Shown here one piece after another: positions 61,231 to 64,000 of a stretch of DNA of 64,000 nt. The notes under the pieces are model-generated. The model saw only the letters and a list, made by a program, of their open reading frames with translations. It was not told where the DNA came from and did not search any database. The translations under genes were made by a program, and so were the position numbers. Source of the DNA: JALORV01 sp963703945 (GTDB lineage: Bacteria > Pseudomonadota > Gammaproteobacteria > Burkholderiales > Burkholderiaceae_F); assembly GCA_963703945.1 (NCBI GenBank), contig CAVPGM010000046.1, positions 331,745-395,744 on the forward strand. Reading direction: 5' to 3'. Each line of letters begins with the position of its first letter. Position 1 is the stretch's first letter.

Positions 61231-63044
61231 GGATTCTCCCTTTGTCGGGGTTTCGGCGTCGTGGGCCGCACGTCGATCCAGAGCTCACCGGCGCCCGTCC
61301 GCAGCCGGTGGTCGACGATGAACAGGCTCCGGCCGGCCAACCCCTCCTCCAGGGCCTCCAACCGGCGGCGAAACCGAAAGAGCTCGGGACCGGTCCGGGA
61401 GGCGCCGAGCGTGGCCAGAAATCGGACCGCCGCACCCTTCGCCTCGGCGAGACGCCGGGCACCCTCGGCCTCGGCTTCCTGGACCCGACGCGTGGCCTCA
61501 GTTTGGGCCGCCGGTACGGTGGCCTCCTGGTAGGTGCGTGCCCGGGCGGCCCGCGTCTCGCGCTCGATCTCCGCGCTCACGACGTCCTCGTAGGCGGTGG
61601 CGATCCGCACCGGGGGGTGGAGACTGATGAAGCCCACGTGGAGCACATCCAAGCCCAGCCCTTGCTCGTCGCACGCCCGCTGGAGCGCGACCGCGAAGCG
61701 GCGGCCGAACTCGGTCCGGTCGGCCGTGAGCAGGCGGTCCAGATTGCTAGCGACGGTCTCCCGCATGAGGAGCCGGTACGCCAGCGCTTCGAGGGTCTCC
61801 CGGGTGTTCTGCGACCCGAAGGCGAAGGCGACGACGTCACGGATGCGATAGCTCACCGTCGCGTCGACCGACAGCAGCTCCCGGCCATCACCGAGAAGCA
61901 GCTGATACTCCTCCCCCGCATGCGTCCGCGCCCACAGCAGGGAATCCTTCGGAGGTCCGGCATAGCCGAGGGCCAGGGTTTGAACGCGCGTCACCGGGTA
62001 CCGATCGACGGTCTCCAGAGGCCACGGCCATATGAGGTGCAGGCCGGGGCCGACGGGCATTCGCGAGGCGAGGCGCCCAAACCGGAGCCGGATGCCCTCT
62101 TCCTGCGGGCCCACGACCACGAGCATCGTCGAAAGCCAGACGAGCCCGACGAGGCTCACCAGGAGCGCGCCCGCGCTTCGGCGCACGACGGAGATGGCCC
62201 AGGTCGATCGCAGCGAGAGACCGAGACGCTGCTCCGCGAGCTCCGCCAGACCATGAAGGGAAACGCCCCCGTCGTAGAGCAGCACCTGAAGCGTAACGAG
62301 CCGTGGAGGGACGACGCTCGGTCGAGCATCCCCTGGACGAACCGCGCCAACCGCGCTCCGCACCCAGAGCTCGCTGGCGCACGCGGCGCATCCCGTGAGC
62401 AAGACCACCGCGATCCAAAAGCCGACGTCCACCGCTGCGAGACCGAGACCCCGCGCGAGCAGGCCGGCACCGGTCAGCGCGGCCACCCACTGGCCACCCC
62501 GCAGCCACTCCCCTAAAGCCACGGAGTCCGGGAGCGACGTAGCGGAGGCCACGACGGCCCGAGCGGCGACCAGAAGCAGAAACGCAAGGATTCCGAGGCT
62601 GATGGCCAGCAGCAGTGTGATCCGCCCGACAGGTCCCGATGCGAGGTTGCCCCACAGCGATGCGACGATCAGGCTCAGTCCTGCGGCGCCCGCCACCGGG
62701 AGCACGAATGCCTCCGGATGTCGCCGCCTGAGTGCGCGCGGTCTCTCCGCGTCAGTGCCAGAAGCCTGAGGCTCGGCCGTCTCGCCGCGCACCGCCTCTT
62801 CCTCGGCAGGTCTGGGTGGCGGCACCCCTGGCCGATCCGCCGAGCGCGCGCTGACATGGCTGACATAGAGGATGCTGGCCAGAAGGAGCTGATAGACGGC
62901 CACCGGAGCGAGCACGCCGTAGCCAGCCAGGTACTGCCCGCCGAGAGCGACGAGGGCGATCCCGAGCGCGGCCTCGGCACCGCCTAGGAGCAGGCGCTCG
63001 ATCCGGGCTACCGCGTCGACACGGGCGGGACCTGTCCTGGCCAC
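61227..63044 (-). CDS. Polytopic membrane protein fused to an SPFH/HflK-like domain (first of three)
   Basis: The 605-residue product begins at GTG 63044. The first ~320 residues contain about six or seven hydrophobic helices (for example LGIALVALGGQYLAGYGVLA, ITLLLAISLGILAFLLLVAA, WVAALTGAGLLARGLGLAAV), interrupted by a charged loop. An SPFH domain follows from VVVGPQEEGIRLRFGRLASR with GLHLIWPWPLETVDRYPVTR. A coiled end includes EATRRVQEAEAEGARRLAEA. HflK normally has one membrane helix, so this large polytopic extension is unusual. It is the first gene of the six-gene operon. Confidence 0.82.
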   Translation of the reverse strand: MARTGPARVDAVARIERLLLGGAEAALGIALVALGGQYLAGYGVLAPVAVYQLLLASILYVSHVSARSADRPGVPPPRPAEEEAVRGETAEPQASGTDAERPRALRRRHPEAFVLPVAGAAGLSLIVASLWGNLASGPVGRITLLLAISLGILAFLLLVAARAVVASATSLPDSVALGEWLRGGQWVAALTGAGLLARGLGLAAVDVGFWIAVVLLTGCAACASELWVRSAVGAVRPGDARPSVVPPRLVTLQVLLYDGGVSLHGLAELAEQRLGLSLRSTWAISVVRRSAGALLVSLVGLVWLSTMLVVVGPQEEGIRLRFGRLASRMPVGPGLHLIWPWPLETVDRYPVTRVQTLALGYAGPPKDSLLWARTHAGEEYQLLLGDGRELLSVDATVSYRIRDVVAFAFGSQNTRETLEALAYRLLMRETVASNLDRLLTADRTEFGRRFAVALQRACDEQGLGLDVLHVGFISLHPPVRIATAYEDVVSAEIERETRAARARTYQEATVPAAQTEATRRVQEAEAEGARRLAEAKGAAVRFLATLGASRTGPELFRFRRRLEALEEGLAGRSLFIVDHRLRTGAGELWIDVRPTTPKPRQRENP

Positions 63045-63261
63045 ACTACCGGCCTAACCTGCTACTCATCGCCCACTCTCTCCTTTCCGAAAGGCCACGG
63101 GCCCTCCGGCTGATTGCGACGGTTCTGGAGCGGGGGGTCCACACGTGTCCAGCGCACTGGGTACGAACGCGCGGGGCGACAGGAACCGCGCACAGGGACT
63201 CCCGGCTGCGAATCCGCGATACCCAGGCGATGAATCGCCCGGCGCTAGAGAACGGAGGCTG

Positions 63262-63552
63262 TCAGACGACGAACGGAGGGCCGCGCGGCTCGAACGGAAG
63301 GACGTCGATCGACGAGTCCGCCGGGGACGCGGGGCACACGGCGAGGTCGATCGCGGGCAGCGGCTGACTCAGGTCGACTCGCCGGGTCAGGCCGGCCTCG
63401 CTCCCGCTCGCGACGAGCTGAGCGAGGGGGCACGCGTCATCGTAGATGGCGGGGGCGTCGCCGCCATGCCGATGGAGGACCGGGGCCTCCGCGGCCATTA
63501 GGATCAGCGAGAGGCTTACCGCCAGAGCGTGCCGCAACGCCGTCCAACCCAT
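63262..63552 (-). CDS. Small secreted HxH/YDDxCP-family protein, copy C
   Basis: The 96-residue product has a signal peptide (LAVSLSLILMAAEAP). The shared core VLHRHGGDAPAIYDDACPLA and a C-terminus FEPRGPPFVV follow. A second cysteine (AVCPASP) occurs. It stands alone between the SPFH operon and the divergent Fur-family gene. The -10 TGCTATACT is 10 bases before its ATG. Confidence 0.65.
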   Translation of the reverse strand: MGWTALRHALAVSLSLILMAAEAPVLHRHGGDAPAIYDDACPLAQLVASGSEAGLTRRVDLSQPLPAIDLAVCPASPADSSIDVLPFEPRGPPFVV

Positions 63553-63562
63553 CGCCGGGCGC

Positions 63563-63571
63563 AGTATAGCA
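63563..63571 (-). promoter_or_regulatory. Extended -10 promoter of copy C
   Basis: TGCTATACT on the minus strand lies 10 bases before the ATG of copy C, predicting an almost leaderless mRNA, as with copy A. Confidence 0.5.
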
Positions 63572-63739
63572 CCACCCCCGGGCGTGAATGTACGACACTC
63601 CGGCCCTCGACTCCCGCAGTGGCTGCTGAACGCGCGAAGTACGTGATCGATGGAAGGTTGGGCATCCCCGTAGCCGCGCTCCCAGGGTCGCGCGCCAGCA
63701 CAATCGGTGGCCTTGACCGATCCGGAGCCTCGGCATAAG

Positions 63740-63756
63740 ATGCAAGTAAGTTGCGT
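63740..63756 (+). promoter_or_regulatory. Inverted repeat, candidate Fur/Zur-family operator
   Basis: ATGCAA and TTGCGT are inverted (5 of 6 bases) around a 5-base spacer, directly abutting the ATG of the Fur-family regulator. The position suits autorepression. It is a single site judged by eye. Confidence 0.4.
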
Positions 63757-64000
63757 ATGAACTCTGCAGCATCGGTCAACGCCAGACAGACTCTGCCGCA
63801 CCTCCTCGCGCGTCGAGGGCTGCGACTGACCGGCCCGCGGCGCGCAGTCCTCGACGTCCTGGCGGACAGCCGGATGCCGCTGACGGTGCCGGAGATCCAC
63901 GCGCGGCTCGGTGGTCGCCAGGCGCACATCGTGTCCGTCTACCGGACGGTCCACATGCTGGTGCGGTTGCAGCTCGTTCGACCCACGGCGTCCCTGCGCC
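63757..64000 (+). CDS. Fur/Zur-family metalloregulator, N-terminal part (3' end outside window)
   Basis: The first 81 codons encode the winged-helix DNA-binding domain of a Fur-family repressor: RRGLRLTGPRRAVLDVLADS, PLTVPEIHARLGG and the recognition helix region HIVSVYRTVHMLVRLQLV. The metal-binding and dimerisation half is cut off, so iron, zinc, manganese or peroxide type cannot be told. Its divergent neighbour is copy C of the HxH family, and the metal-transport operon lies beyond, which favours a role in metal homeostasis. Confidence 0.88.
   Translation, partial: MNSAASVNARQTLPHLLARRGLRLTGPRRAVLDVLADSRMPLTVPEIHARLGGRQAHIVSVYRTVHMLVRLQLVRPTASLR

Overview
The first ~44.4 kb reads as the chromosome of a betaproteobacterium, most likely Burkholderiales-like. 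This rests on gene order recalled from that group: ilvC-psd-pssA-leuA, rpsO-pnp, then tpiA-secG-tRNA-Leu followed by a 14-gene nuo operon in the order nuoABCDEFGHIJKLMN. It continues with a NUDIX hydrolase, a Cys/Met-metabolism PLP enzyme, ETF-ubiquinone oxidoreductase, an SDR-thioesterase-scoAB group, a cation diffusion facilitator, and a peptide/opine-type ABC importer with two tandem Tat-exported binding proteins. Genes are tightly packed, often with 4-bp ATGA overlaps. GC is high throughout.

From 44.5 to 50.5 kb the sequence becomes a scrap-yard. Two identical 43-bp copies of a tRNA 3' end (anticodon loop to CCA, initiator-Met-like) lie 1.85 kb apart. Between them are a broken IS3-type transposase end, a PEP-CTERM protein gene with its own sigma-54-type promoter and terminator, and a decayed tyrosine recombinase. 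Beyond the second repeat come two unfamiliar genes that may be divergent recombinases, then truncated and frameshifted pieces of a redoxin-type gene, a His-rich membrane protein and an ABC permease.

From ~49.7 kb to the end the content is unlike the first part: envelope and metal-handling genes, mostly on the minus strand, with no betaproteobacterial housekeeping synteny. They include a TlpA-like lipoprotein, a NicO-type metal transporter coupled to a DUF1007 protein, a metzincin-type lipoprotein, a six-gene operon (three SPFH/HflK-HflC-like proteins, a P1B ATPase, an SbmA/YddA-like ABC exporter, RlpA), and a Fur-family regulator cut by the window end. Three copies of an unrecognised small secreted protein family are scattered through this part (52.3, 54.1 and 63.3 kb). 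They share an HxH...YDDxCP core and a proline-rich C-terminus. I infer a Fur/Zur-linked metal and envelope island, or a chimeric join of two genomes near 44.5-49 kb; the sequence alone cannot separate these.

Several genes (nuoN, the oligopeptide permease at 39.47 kb, the PEP-CTERM gene, the genes at 53.0 and 49.0 kb) carry apparent single-base frameshifts. In nuoN and the permease, both otherwise intact, residual assembly indels are as likely as real mutation.
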